Below, one piece after another: positions 5,941 through 14,011 of a stretch of DNA of 16,539 nucleotides. This stretch comes from Ruminiclostridium sp. (GTDB taxonomy: Bacteria > Bacillota_A > Clostridia > Oscillospirales > Ruminococcaceae): NCBI GenBank assembly GCA_017550775.1, contig JAFZOA010000194.1, forward strand, positions 1 through 16,539, given 5' to 3'. Position 1 is the first letter of the stretch; the number at the start of each line of letters is the position of its first letter. Position numbers and translations under genes: made by a program. The notes under the pieces were generated by a model. It was not told the DNA's origin and did not search any database. It saw only the letters and a program-made list of their open reading frames with translations.

Positions 5941-8005
5941 TGTTCACCTCCGCCGCGAGCGCGTCAAGGTCGAGGTCTCCCGAGAATACCTTTGTATCCT
6001 TTCCGAGCGCGTCCGGTATGATCGAAAACGTGTTGGATATACCGTCCTGCGCGTGACGGAACGGAAGCTTCGATACGGACGAGAGCGATGCGACAGCCCC
6101 GTGAGTATCGCGCCCGTGCATCGGGTTCGCACCGGGTGCGAGCGGTACGCCGTACTTTCTGCCGTCCGGCGTGTTGCCGGTCTTCTTGCCGTACACGACG
6201 TTCGAGGTTATGGTAAGTATGCTCATGGTCGGAATGCTGTCGCGGTAGGTGTGGTGCTTGCGGATCTTGTCCATGAACATACGGACGATATCCACCGCTA
6301 TCTGATCCACGCGGTCATCGTCGTTGCCGTACTTCGGGAATTCTCCCTCGACCTCGTAATCCACCACGATACCGTTCTCGTCGCGGATGCACTTCACCTT
6401 CGCGTACTTTATGGCGCTGAGCGAATCGGCTACCACCGAAAGCCCCGCGATGCCGGTAGCGAAGTACCGCTTCACGTCGCGGTCATGCAGCGCCATTTGA
6501 AGCTTCTCATAGCAGTACTTGTCGTGCATATAGTGTATCACGTTCAGAGTGTTGACGTACAGCCCCGCGAGCCATTCCATCATGTCGCTGTACTTCTCCA
6601 TTACGTCGTTGTAGTCGAGATAGTCCCCCTGCACCGGGCGGTACTTAGGTCCCACCTGTACCTTCATTACCTCGTCCACACCGCCGTTGATCGCGTACAG
6701 CAGGCACTTCGCAAGGTTCGCACGCGCGCCGAAGAACTGCATCTCCTTGCCTACGCGCATCGAGGACACACAGCAGGCGATAGCATAGTCGTCGCCGTGG
6801 ATGACGCGCATCATGTCGTCGTTCTCGTACTGTATCGACGAGGACTTGATCGACATTTTCGCGCAGAACCGCTTGAAGTTCTGGGGGAGCTTCGTTGACC
6901 ACAGTACGGTCATGTTCGGTTCCGGAGCGGTGCCTAAGTTGTTGAGGGTGTTGAGGTAGCGGAAGGAGTTCTTCGTTACCATGTGCTCGCCGTGAACGCT
7001 CACGCCGCCTATCGACTCCGTTACCCACGTCGGGTCGCCGGAGAACAGCGCGTTATACTCGGGAGTACGCGCGAACTTCACGATACGAAGCTTCATTATG
7101 AACTGGTCGATAAGCTCCTGTGCCTCGGACTCGGTGATGAGACCTCTGTCAAGGTCGCGCTGAATGTAGATATCGAGGAACGTTGACGTTCTTCCGAGGC
7201 TCATAGCCGCGCCGTTCTGCTCCTTGACCGCCGCTAAGTATCCGAAGTACAGCCACTGTACCGCCTCCTGCGCGTTCTTCGCGGGGCGGGACATATCGAA
7301 GCCGTATATCTTTCCGAGCTGCATCAGTTCTTCAAGGGCACGCACCTGCTCGGCAAGCTCCTCTCGAAGACGTATGTTCTCCGAGGTCATGCGTATGTAG
7401 TGGGTGTCGCGCTGATGAAGCTTGTCGTCTATGAGCATATCGATGCCGTAGAGCGCGACACGCCGGTAGTCGCCGATGATACGTCCGCGGCCGTAAGCGT
7501 CGGGAAGTCCGGTGAGTATCGCGGACTTTCTCGCAAGACGCATTTCCGGCGTGTATGCGTCAAAAACGCCCTGATTGTGGGTCTTTCTGTACTTGGTGAA
7601 TATCTCCACCACCTTCGGATCGACCTCATAGCCGTACTCCGTGCACGCCTGCTGTGCCATACGGATACCACCGAAAGGCTGGAGAGCGCGCTTGAACGGC
7701 TTGTCGGTCTGTAAGCCGACTATCTTTTCGAGATCCTTGTTGAGATACCCGGCGGGGTGTGAGGTAATGGTGGAGATGATGCTCGTATCCATGTCGAGCA
7801 CACCGCCGGCTTCACGCTCACGGCGGGACAGGTCGAGCACCTGCTCCCAGAGCTTCTTTGTCGCCTCGGTAGGGCCTTCAAGAAAGCTCTCGTCACCGTC
7901 ATACGGGGTATAGTTGCTCTCGATGAACGCACGGACATTTACGGACGTGCTGCTCCACCGCCCGGGCTTGAAGCCCTCCCATTCGACTGCATATTCTTTA
8001 AACAA
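5930..8005 (-). CDS. pflB: Pyruvate formate-lyase catalytic core lacking the glycine-radical domain
   Basis: The 691-residue product follows PFL (formate C-acetyltransferase, about 740-760 residues) from its beginning ([25 protein letters not shown]) through the catalytic IACCVSSM, with Cys411 and Cys412 equivalent to E. coli Cys418/419, and [17 protein letters not shown], to [16 protein letters not shown] (655-670). It then stops with a short acidic tail (NNED) where other PFLs continue into the radical domain. That domain is encoded two genes downstream. The reaction is pyruvate + CoA to acetyl-CoA + formate. The start is TTG at 8005, chosen because it matches the family N-terminus; AAGGGA lies about 9-10 nt upstream. 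The gene follows the kinase gene by 40 nt with no promoter or terminator seen, and overlaps the next gene by 11 nt. Confidence 0.95.
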   Translation of the reverse strand: MFKEYAVEWEGFKPGRWSSTSVNVRAFIESNYTPYDGDESFLEGPTEATKKLWEQVLDLSRREREAGGVLDMDTSIISTITSHPAGYLNKDLEKIVGLQTDKPFKRALQPFGGIRMAQQACTEYGYEVDPKVVEIFTKYRKTHNQGVFDAYTPEMRLARKSAILTGLPDAYGRGRIIGDYRRVALYGIDMLIDDKLHQRDTHYIRMTSENIRLREELAEQVRALEELMQLGKIYGFDMSRPAKNAQEAVQWLYFGYLAAVKEQNGAAMSLGRTSTFLDIYIQRDLDRGLITESEAQELIDQFIMKLRIVKFARTPEYNALFSGDPTWVTESIGGVSVHGEHMVTKNSFRYLNTLNNLGTAPEPNMTVLWSTKLPQNFKRFCAKMSIKSSSIQYENDDMMRVIHGDDYAIACCVSSMRVGKEMQFFGARANLAKCLLYAINGGVDEVMKVQVGPKYRPVQGDYLDYNDVMEKYSDMMEWLAGLYVNTLNVIHYMHDKYCYEKLQMALHDRDVKRYFATGIAGLSVVADSLSAIKYAKVKCIRDENGIVVDYEVEGEFPKYGNDDDRVDQIAVDIVRMFMDKIRKHHTYRDSIPTMSILTITSNVVYGKKTGNTPDGRKYGVPLAPGANPMHGRDTHGAVASLSSVSKLPFRHAQDGISNTFSIIPDALGKDTKVFSGDLDLDALAAEVNNED

Positions 8006-8045
8006 TGTTTATCTTCCCTTCTTTGTTAAATGGCTGAAAAATATA

Positions 8046-8795
8046 TCATGTATAATCCACAACGTTGACCCACGAGGCGAGGAACTGCTTTTCTTTCTCG
8101 TTGCCCTTGACGGACTGCGAAGCCGCCACGATCGGCATCCACTTCTGAACGTACTGGAGAGCCGTGTCTGTCTTGTCGCAGAACGCTTTCAGATACTTCT
8201 TTCCTATCTCCTCGTTGCCCGAGAGACAGAATGTGAGGTAGGTTCGCGCCGCGTCTGCGGAAGCGTTGCCCTGTGTTGCGTGCGCCCAGTCGATGATGTA
8301 CGGCGTGCCTTCGGGAGTGATTATCACGTTCGAGGGGTTGAAGTCCCCATGGCAAAGCTTTAAGTGCTTCGGCATGGACTCAAGCGTCGTGTGCAGGTCG
8401 TACCGCACGGTCGCGGGGAACTGCGACGCTGATATCTTCGCGTGCATCTTGTCCTTAAGGCGCCCGAGAAGCTGGCACTTGTGCGACTGGACATCTATCT
8501 GCAAATTCACGAACAGCTCCATGTACTCGTCGAGCTTGTCTGGGTTCTCCTGCCACATCTGCATGAGGGTCTTGCCCTCGATGAAGTCGGACACTATCGT
8601 CCACTGACCGTCTATCGTGATGACCTCGCGCACCTTCGGGATATTCAGTCCGGTAAGCTCCACGCGCGCCTGGTTGAGCGCTTCGTTGAGTATCTCGTGC
8701 TTCTGACACTCAGGGCTGAACACTTTGAGAGCCGCGTCGCCGTCGCGGTATATGGTCTTGGTTTTGCGTTTCGCGATCATATTATCAAGCTTCAT
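8046..8795 (-). CDS. APH/choline-kinase-fold small-molecule phosphotransferase
   Basis: The 249-residue product has the landmarks of the aminoglycoside phosphotransferase/choline kinase fold: an N-lobe lysine in AALKVF (Lys24), the catalytic loop LCHGDFNPSNVI with Asp151 and Asn156, and the metal-binding IIDWAHA with Asp169. There is no signal peptide or membrane helix. ATP-dependent phosphorylation of a hydroxyl-bearing small molecule is expected; which one cannot be told. The ATG has GGAGG about 9 nt upstream and follows adhE by 14 nt, so the gene is firmly inside the adhE-pfl operon. A link to fermentation is not obvious: it could act on a sugar, choline-like or ethanolamine-like compound, or be a protein/metabolite kinase. 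A role in antibiotic resistance is not supported by the context. Confidence 0.85.
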   Translation of the reverse strand: MKLDNMIAKRKTKTIYRDGDAALKVFSPECQKHEILNEALNQARVELTGLNIPKVREVITIDGQWTIVSDFIEGKTLMQMWQENPDKLDEYMELFVNLQIDVQSHKCQLLGRLKDKMHAKISASQFPATVRYDLHTTLESMPKHLKLCHGDFNPSNVIITPEGTPYIIDWAHATQGNASADAARTYLTFCLSGNEEIGKKYLKAFCDKTDTALQYVQKWMPIVAASQSVKGNEKEKQFLASWVNVVDYT

Positions 8796-8809
8796 TTTCG
8801 TTCCCCTCC

Positions 8810-11578
8810 TCAGTTACTCTTCTTGGGTCTTCCGCGCTTTGCGGAAGCGGGTTTTTCCGCAGTCTTTGAAGCAGCCTTTGCTGCGGCCTTTGCCGGAGCC
8901 TTCCTGGCGGACGGCTTAGCAGCCGCCTTTTTCGCCTCGAACTGTGACTCGTCGGGCATTTCGGTCTCCTTGAAGGTGCCGCCGTAGTACGCATTCATGT
9001 ACATCTGTTTAAGCTCGCTTATGAGCGGGTAGCGCGGATTTGCACCGGTGCACTGGTCGTCGAACGCCGCCTCGGTCATCTCGTCGAGAGTTGCGAGGAA
9101 GTCCTCCTCGGACACGCCGTAATCGGCTATGGTCTTCTTGATGCCGATACGCGCTTTGAGCTTTTCTACCGCGGCTATGAGGTTTTCAAGCTTCTCGCTG
9201 TCGGTCTTTCCGCCGCAGCCGAGATAATCGGCTATCTCCGCGTATCTCGCAAGGGTGTGCGGATGGTCGTACTGTGAGAATGTTCCCATTTTTACGGGAG
9301 CCTCGGACGCGTTGTACCGCATCACGTCGCAGATAACGAGGGCGTTCGCGACACCGTGAGGAATGTGGTGATACGCACCGAGCTTGTGGGCGAGAGAGTG
9401 GGAAATGCCGAGGAACGCGTTTGCAAACGCCATTCCCGCCATTGTAGCCGCATTCGCCATTTTCTCACGGGCTTCAACATCGCCGCCGTTGTCGTAGGCA
9501 CGGGGCAGGTACTCAAATATCGTTTTGAGGGCTTTGAGCGCGAGACCGTCGGTATAGTCGGTCGCCATTACGGAAGCGTACGCTTCGAGAGCGTGGGTAA
9601 CAGCGTCGATACCGGAAGCGGCGGTAAGCCCCTTCGGCGCGGTCATGTGCATATCGGTGTCGATTATCGCCATGTCCGGAAGCAGCTCATAGTCCGCGAG
9701 CGGGTACTTGCAGCCGTCCTCCTTGTCGGTGATGACCGCGAACGGAGTCACCTCCGAGCCGGTACCCGCCGATGTGGGTATCGCCACAAAGTACGCCTTT
9801 TCTCCCATTTTCGGGAAGGTGTAAACGCGCTTCCTTATTTCTATGAAGCGCATCGCCATGTCCTTGAAGTCCGCCTCGGGGTGCTCGTACAGCACCCACA
9901 TTATCTTCGCCGCGTCCATTGCCGAGCCGCCGCCTATTGCGATGATAACGTCCGGCTTGAACGAGGTCATGAGTGCCGCGCCCGCCTTCGCATTGTCGAG
10001 GGTCGGGTCGGGCTCAACGTCGAAGAAGGTCTCATGCACGATGCCCATTTTGTCGAGCTTGTCGGTTATCGGCTTGGTGAAGCCCGCGCCGTACAGGAAG
10101 TTATCGGTAACGACGAATGCGCGCTTTTTGCCCATTACTGTGCCGAGCTCATCGAGCGCCACAGGCAGACAACCCTTCTTTATATATACCTTTTCGGGTG
10201 CTCTGAACCAAAGCATATTCTCTCTCCTTATCGCAACGGTCTTGATGTTGAGCAGGTGCTTTACGCCTACATTCTCGCTCACGCTGTTGCCGCCCCAGGA
10301 GCCGCAGCCGAGGGTGAGGGACGGGACTGTACCGAAGTTGTACAGATCACCGATACCGCCGTGGGAGGAGGGGGTGTTGACGAGGATGCGTCCGGTCTTC
10401 ATGCGCGACTTGAACTCGCTTAGGATATCCGTCTCAGTGTATTCGTTGAGGTAGATCGCCGAGGTGTGACCGTAGCCGCCGTCCGCGATAAGCCGTTCCG
10501 CCTTTCCGAACGCGTCCTGAATGTCCTCCGCCTTGTACATCGCGAGCACGGGAGAGAGCTTTTCGTGCGCAAATTCCTCGGTGATATCCACGCTTGTGAC
10601 TTCGCCGATAAGCACCTTTGTGCCTGCCGGGACGGTCACACCGGAGAGCTCCGCTATCGTCGCCGCCTTCTGACCGACGATCTTCGCGTTGAGAGCGCCG
10701 TTGATGATGATAGTGCGGCGGACCTTGTCTATCTCGCCGGGCTTGAGGAAGTAGCAGCCTCTGTCCGCGAACTCGCGCTTTACCTCGTCATAGATGTCCT
10801 TGTGAACGATCACAGACTGTTCGGAAGCGCAGATCATGCCGTTATCGAAGGTCTTGGAATGTATCACCGAGCTTACCGCAAGCACGATATCGGCGGACTT
10901 GTCGATTATCGCGGGGGTATTGCCCGCGCCAACGCCGAGAGCGGGCTTGCCGCTCGAATACGCCGCCTTTACCATGCCGGGGCCGCCGGTCGCGAGGATA
11001 ATGTCGGCTTCCTTCATGACGAGCGAGGTCATTTCGAGGTTCGGCGCGTCTATCCAGGAGATTATGTTCTCGGGAGCGCCCGCCTTTATCGCCGCGTCAC
11101 GGACGATCCGCGCGGCCTCGATCGTGCATTTCTTCGCGCGGGGGTGCGGGCTGAATATGATGCCGTTGCGGGTCTTGAGGGCGATGAGCGCCTTGAATAT
11201 CGCGGTGGAAGTAGGGTTGGTGGTAGGGATCACGGCGGCGATGACTCCGATAGGCTCGGCTATCTTCTGAACGCCGTAAGCCTTGTCCTCCTCGATGACC
11301 CCGCAGGTCTTTGTGTTCTTGTAGGCGTTGTAGATGTACTCGGAAGCGTAGTTGTTCTTGATGACCTTGTCCTCGACTACGCCCATTCCGGTCTCCTCCA
11401 CAGCCATTTTGGCAAGCGGTACACGAGCCTTGTTAGCTGCTGACGCCGCGGCAAGGAAGATCTTATCGACCTGCTCCTGCGTATAAGCCGAGAATATCTT
11501 CTGCGCCTCTCTGATGCGTTTCAGTTCGGCTTCGAGCGCCGGTACGCTGTCAACGACAGCTCTTTCTTTTCTTTCCAT
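8810..11578 (-). CDS. adhE: Bifunctional aldehyde-alcohol dehydrogenase AdhE
   Basis: The 922-residue product has the full two-domain AdhE layout. The N-terminal CoA-acylating aldehyde dehydrogenase (about 1-445) has its nucleophile in NGMICASEQ (Cys250), aligning with Cys246 of E. coli AdhE. The C-terminal iron-dependent alcohol dehydrogenase (about 455-866) has the nucleotide-binding GGGSAMDAAK (549-558) and metal ligands Asp658, His662, His727 and His741. It reduces acetyl-CoA to acetaldehyde and then ethanol, consuming two NADH, in the cytoplasm, and usually assembles into spirosome filaments. Residues 874-922 form an unusual Ala/Lys/Pro-rich tail ending KRGRPKKSN. The ATG at 11578 has AGGAGG 6-7 nt upstream; the TTG farther upstream (11650) would run through the promoter. 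It is the first gene of the operon. Confidence 0.97.
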   Translation of the reverse strand: MERKERAVVDSVPALEAELKRIREAQKIFSAYTQEQVDKIFLAAASAANKARVPLAKMAVEETGMGVVEDKVIKNNYASEYIYNAYKNTKTCGVIEEDKAYGVQKIAEPIGVIAAVIPTTNPTSTAIFKALIALKTRNGIIFSPHPRAKKCTIEAARIVRDAAIKAGAPENIISWIDAPNLEMTSLVMKEADIILATGGPGMVKAAYSSGKPALGVGAGNTPAIIDKSADIVLAVSSVIHSKTFDNGMICASEQSVIVHKDIYDEVKREFADRGCYFLKPGEIDKVRRTIIINGALNAKIVGQKAATIAELSGVTVPAGTKVLIGEVTSVDITEEFAHEKLSPVLAMYKAEDIQDAFGKAERLIADGGYGHTSAIYLNEYTETDILSEFKSRMKTGRILVNTPSSHGGIGDLYNFGTVPSLTLGCGSWGGNSVSENVGVKHLLNIKTVAIRRENMLWFRAPEKVYIKKGCLPVALDELGTVMGKKRAFVVTDNFLYGAGFTKPITDKLDKMGIVHETFFDVEPDPTLDNAKAGAALMTSFKPDVIIAIGGGSAMDAAKIMWVLYEHPEADFKDMAMRFIEIRKRVYTFPKMGEKAYFVAIPTSAGTGSEVTPFAVITDKEDGCKYPLADYELLPDMAIIDTDMHMTAPKGLTAASGIDAVTHALEAYASVMATDYTDGLALKALKTIFEYLPRAYDNGGDVEAREKMANAATMAGMAFANAFLGISHSLAHKLGAYHHIPHGVANALVICDVMRYNASEAPVKMGTFSQYDHPHTLARYAEIADYLGCGGKTDSEKLENLIAAVEKLKARIGIKKTIADYGVSEEDFLATLDEMTEAAFDDQCTGANPRYPLISELKQMYMNAYYGGTFKETEMPDESQFEAKKAAAKPSARKAPAKAAAKAASKTAEKPASAKRGRPKKSN

Positions 11579-11615
11579 AAGAGACCTCCTGACTCTGTCC
11601 GTTAATGATACATCT

Positions 11616-11644
11616 ATTATATCATAAAATCTTCCATTTATCAA
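11616..11644 (-). promoter_or_regulatory. Sigma-A promoter of the adhE-pfl operon
   Basis: On the minus strand TTGATA (11644-11639), a 17-nt spacer and TATAAT (11621-11616), preceded by TG in TGATATAAT, make an extended -10 promoter. Transcription should begin near 11609, about 30 nt before the adhE start. It appears to be the only promoter for adhE through pflA. No clear Rex operator is seen. Confidence 0.88.
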
Positions 11645-11691
11645 TAGCAAATGCCAAATCCTGTCTGAAATATTGGTGAAAGAACAGAGAA

Positions 11692-11714
11692 CGGCGGTCT
11701 GCCGCCTACCGCCG
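11692..11714. repeat. GC-rich alternative hairpins between the divergent adhE and tex promoters
   Basis: CGGCGGT (11692-11698) pairs with ACCGCCG (11708-11714), and alternatively GGCGG (11693-11697) pairs with CCGCC (11702-11706) around TCTG. The element lies upstream of both divergent promoters, so neither would transcribe it; it could be a protein-binding site or a relic terminator. CCGCCGCA recurs at 11709-11716 and 11755-11762. Confidence 0.4.
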
Positions 11715-11746
11715 CAGTCATAACAGTGTCATACGGAATAAAATGC

Positions 11747-11775
11747 TTGATTTGCCGCCGCATTTGTGATATAAT
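11747..11775 (+). promoter_or_regulatory. Sigma-A promoter of tex
   Basis: TTGATT (11747-11752), 17 nt, TATAAT (11770-11775) with an extended -10 TG (TGATATAAT). The ribosome binding site ACAGGAG (about 11795-11801) precedes the ATG at 11809 by about 7-8 nt. Confidence 0.85.
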
Positions 11776-11808
11776 ATACAGGCAATTCTATTCGACAGGA
11801 GATAAAAC

Positions 11809-13965
11809 ATGGATATCATCACAGTAATATCGGACGAACTTAAGATCAGGCGGACCCAGACGGAAGCTGCGGTGAAGCTCCTCGACGAGGGCAACACCAT
11901 ACCGTTCATCGCGCGCTACCGCAAGGAAGCTACCGGCGCTCTCGACGACGAACAGCTCCGCGACCTCTCCGACCGCCTCACATACCTTCGCAACCTCGAA
12001 AAGCGCAAGGAGGAGGTACGCGCGGCTATCGAAGCTCTCGGGAAGCTCACCGACGAGATAGTGAGCGACCTTTCCGAAGCCGCAACTCTCGCGGTGGTGG
12101 AGGATATATACCGCCCGTATAAGCCGAAGAAAAAGACCCGCGCCAGCATAGCCAAGGAAAAGGGGCTCGAACCGCTCGCGGAGTTCATAAACTCTCAGGT
12201 GTCCGGGAACCCGTACGACGAGGCGCAGAAGTACATATCCGGGGAAAAAGGCGTGGCATCGGCGGAGGACGCTGTCGCCGGCGCGCTTGACATCATAGCG
12301 GAGAATATCTCCGACGACCCGGAGCTTCGCAAGATACTCGGCGCTCTCTACGACCGGAGCGCTCTCATATCCTCGGTCAGGGCGAAGGACGACATCGAGG
12401 ACAGCGTGTACGAGAATTACTACGAGTATAAGGAAGCCTGCTCAAAGATACCGACCCACCGTATCCTCGCTATCGACCGCGGAGAGCGCGAGGGCGTGCT
12501 GAAGGTATCTGTCGAGGTGGACGCGGACAACATGATCGCCACCGTCCGCAGCCGCACCGTCAAAGCGAACAACAAGAACGCCGGGCTGGTGGAGCTCGCC
12601 GCCGAGGACGCGTACAAGCGCCTTATCCACCCGTCTATCGAGCGCCGGGTACGAAACGACCTTACCGAGAAGGCCTGCACCGCCGCTATCAAGGTGTTCG
12701 GCGACAACCTGCGCCAGCTCCTGATGCAGCCCCCCGTAAAGGGCATGGTGACCATGGGGCTTGACCCGGCGTACAGAACGGGCTGCAAGATATCCGTCGT
12801 TGACGCGACCGGAAAAGTGCTGGACACAACCGTCGTTTACCCCACCCCGCCCCACAACAAGACCGAGGAAGCAAAGAAAAAGCTCACCGCGCTGATAAAG
12901 AAGTACGGCGTTACCGCGATCTCGATAGGCAACGGCACCGCGAGCCATGAGAGCGAGGTGTTCGTCGCGGACATGATACACGGGCTTGACACGCCGGTAA
13001 GCTACATGGTGGTGTCCGAGGCGGGCGCGTCGGTTTACTCCGCAAGCAAGCTCGCACAGGAGGAGTTCCCGGACTTCGACGTGACCGAGCGCAGCGCCGT
13101 GTCTATCGCGAGACGTTTGCAGGATCCTCTCGCGGAGCTTGTCAAGATCGAGCCGAAAGCGATCGGAGTAGGTCAGTATCAGCACGATATGCCGCCCGCA
13201 CAGCTTTCCGAGGCTCTCGGAGGCGTGGTGGAGGACTGCGTGAACAACGTCGGCGTAGATGTGAATACCGCGTCGGTTGCGCTGCTCTCGTATGTGGCGG
13301 GCATCAACTCCGGCATCGCGAAGAACATTGTCGCCTACCGCGAGGAAAACGGCGGCTTCACGGAGCGCAAGGAGCTGCTTAAGGTAAGCAAGCTCGGCAA
13401 GAAGACCTATGAGCAGTGCGCGGGTTTCCTGCGCGTGCCGGACGGTAAGGAGCCGCTCGACAACACCGCCGTTCACCCGGAAAGCTACGCCGCGGCAAGA
13501 AAGCTGCTGGAGCTCTGCGGGCTGACAGAAGCGGATATCGCGGGAGGAAAGACCGCGTCCGACAGGATCAACGGCAGGATCAGGGAGCTTGGGATAAAGA
13601 ATGTGGCCGCCGAGACCGGAGTGGGCGAAATGACGCTCACCGACATCGTCAAGGAGCTTATGAAGCCCGGCCGTGACCCGCGTGACGAGCTCCCGAAGCC
13701 TATGCTGCGGACGGACGTTGTGGATATCAACAGTCTGAAAGAGGGCATGGAGCTCAAAGGCACGGTGCGCAACATCACCGACTTCGGCGCGTTCGTCGAT
13801 ATCGGCGTGCATCAGGACGGACTCGTTCATATCTCACAGCTCGCCGACAAGTTCATCAAGCACCCCCTCGACGTGGTGAAGGTCGGGGATATCGTGAACG
13901 TGAAGATACTCGGTATAGACACGAAAAAGAACCGCATCTCGCTTACCATGAGAGGACTGAATTAA
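11809..13965 (+). CDS. tex: Tex-family RNA-binding transcription accessory protein
   Basis: The 718-residue product is the full length expected of Tex (YhgF). It starts with the helical N-terminal region that includes NTIPFIARYRKEATGALDD, continues with the YqgF/RNase H-like domain (about 312-440; VTMGLDPAYRTGCKISVVD), then helix-hairpin-helix repeats (about 479-560; NVGVDVNTASVALLSYVAGI), and ends with an S1 RNA-binding domain (about 643-718; GTVRNITDFGAFVDIG ... RISLTMRGL). Tex is a cytoplasmic nucleic-acid-binding protein linked to transcription and RNA decay; its exact role in Clostridia is not established. It is a single gene with its own promoter, divergent from the adhE operon by 230 nt, and ends at a shared bidirectional terminator. 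Confidence 0.97.
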   Translation: MDIITVISDELKIRRTQTEAAVKLLDEGNTIPFIARYRKEATGALDDEQLRDLSDRLTYLRNLEKRKEEVRAAIEALGKLTDEIVSDLSEAATLAVVEDIYRPYKPKKKTRASIAKEKGLEPLAEFINSQVSGNPYDEAQKYISGEKGVASAEDAVAGALDIIAENISDDPELRKILGALYDRSALISSVRAKDDIEDSVYENYYEYKEACSKIPTHRILAIDRGEREGVLKVSVEVDADNMIATVRSRTVKANNKNAGLVELAAEDAYKRLIHPSIERRVRNDLTEKACTAAIKVFGDNLRQLLMQPPVKGMVTMGLDPAYRTGCKISVVDATGKVLDTTVVYPTPPHNKTEEAKKKLTALIKKYGVTAISIGNGTASHESEVFVADMIHGLDTPVSYMVVSEAGASVYSASKLAQEEFPDFDVTERSAVSIARRLQDPLAELVKIEPKAIGVGQYQHDMPPAQLSEALGGVVEDCVNNVGVDVNTASVALLSYVAGINSGIAKNIVAYREENGGFTERKELLKVSKLGKKTYEQCAGFLRVPDGKEPLDNTAVHPESYAAARKLLELCGLTEADIAGGKTASDRINGRIRELGIKNVAAETGVGEMTLTDIVKELMKPGRDPRDELPKPMLRTDVVDINSLKEGMELKGTVRNITDFGAFVDIGVHQDGLVHISQLADKFIKHPLDVVKVGDIVNVKILGIDTKKNRISLTMRGLN

Positions 13966-13974
13966 CGAAAACAC

Positions 13975-14009
13975 AGCGGCTCCCCGCCTTACGACGAGGA
14001 GCCGCTTTT
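13975..14009 (+). terminator. Terminator between convergent tex and alpha-galactosidase genes
   Basis: AGCGGCTCC (13975-13983) pairs with GGAGCCGCT (13998-14006) and is followed by TTTT on the plus strand. On the minus strand the stem is followed by GTGTTTTCG, so it probably ends transcription from both sides. It starts 10 nt after the tex stop and 6 nt beyond the minus-strand stop. Confidence 0.88.
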
Positions 14010-14011
14010 CG

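Noticed and set aside
5861..6898. Long plus-strand open frame opposite pflB, and similar ones opposite adhE (9356-10423), tex (12442-13830, minus) and the GH36 gene (14108-15220)
   Set aside because: They show repetitive Arg/His/Val/Leu composition expected from the reverse complement of GC-rich coding sequence, have no recognisable domain or ribosome binding site, and lie wholly within strong genes.
5446..8005. The split PFL as a frameshift or sequencing error in a normal pflB
   Set aside because: The parts are not simply in different frames of one continuous domain: a separate 76-residue gene with its own content lies between them, the radical-domain gene has its own ATG and AGGAGG, and each product ends and begins at a natural domain border.
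8019..8030. Rex operator upstream of pflB (TTTGTTAAA)
   Set aside because: Only one half-site is present; no matching TTAACAA at the needed spacing. The TTGTGA near 11765 likewise lacks a partner.
11579..11650. Upstream TTG start for AdhE adding 24 residues
   Set aside because: It overlaps the promoter hexamers and lacks a ribosome binding site; ATG at 11578 has AGGAGG at proper distance.
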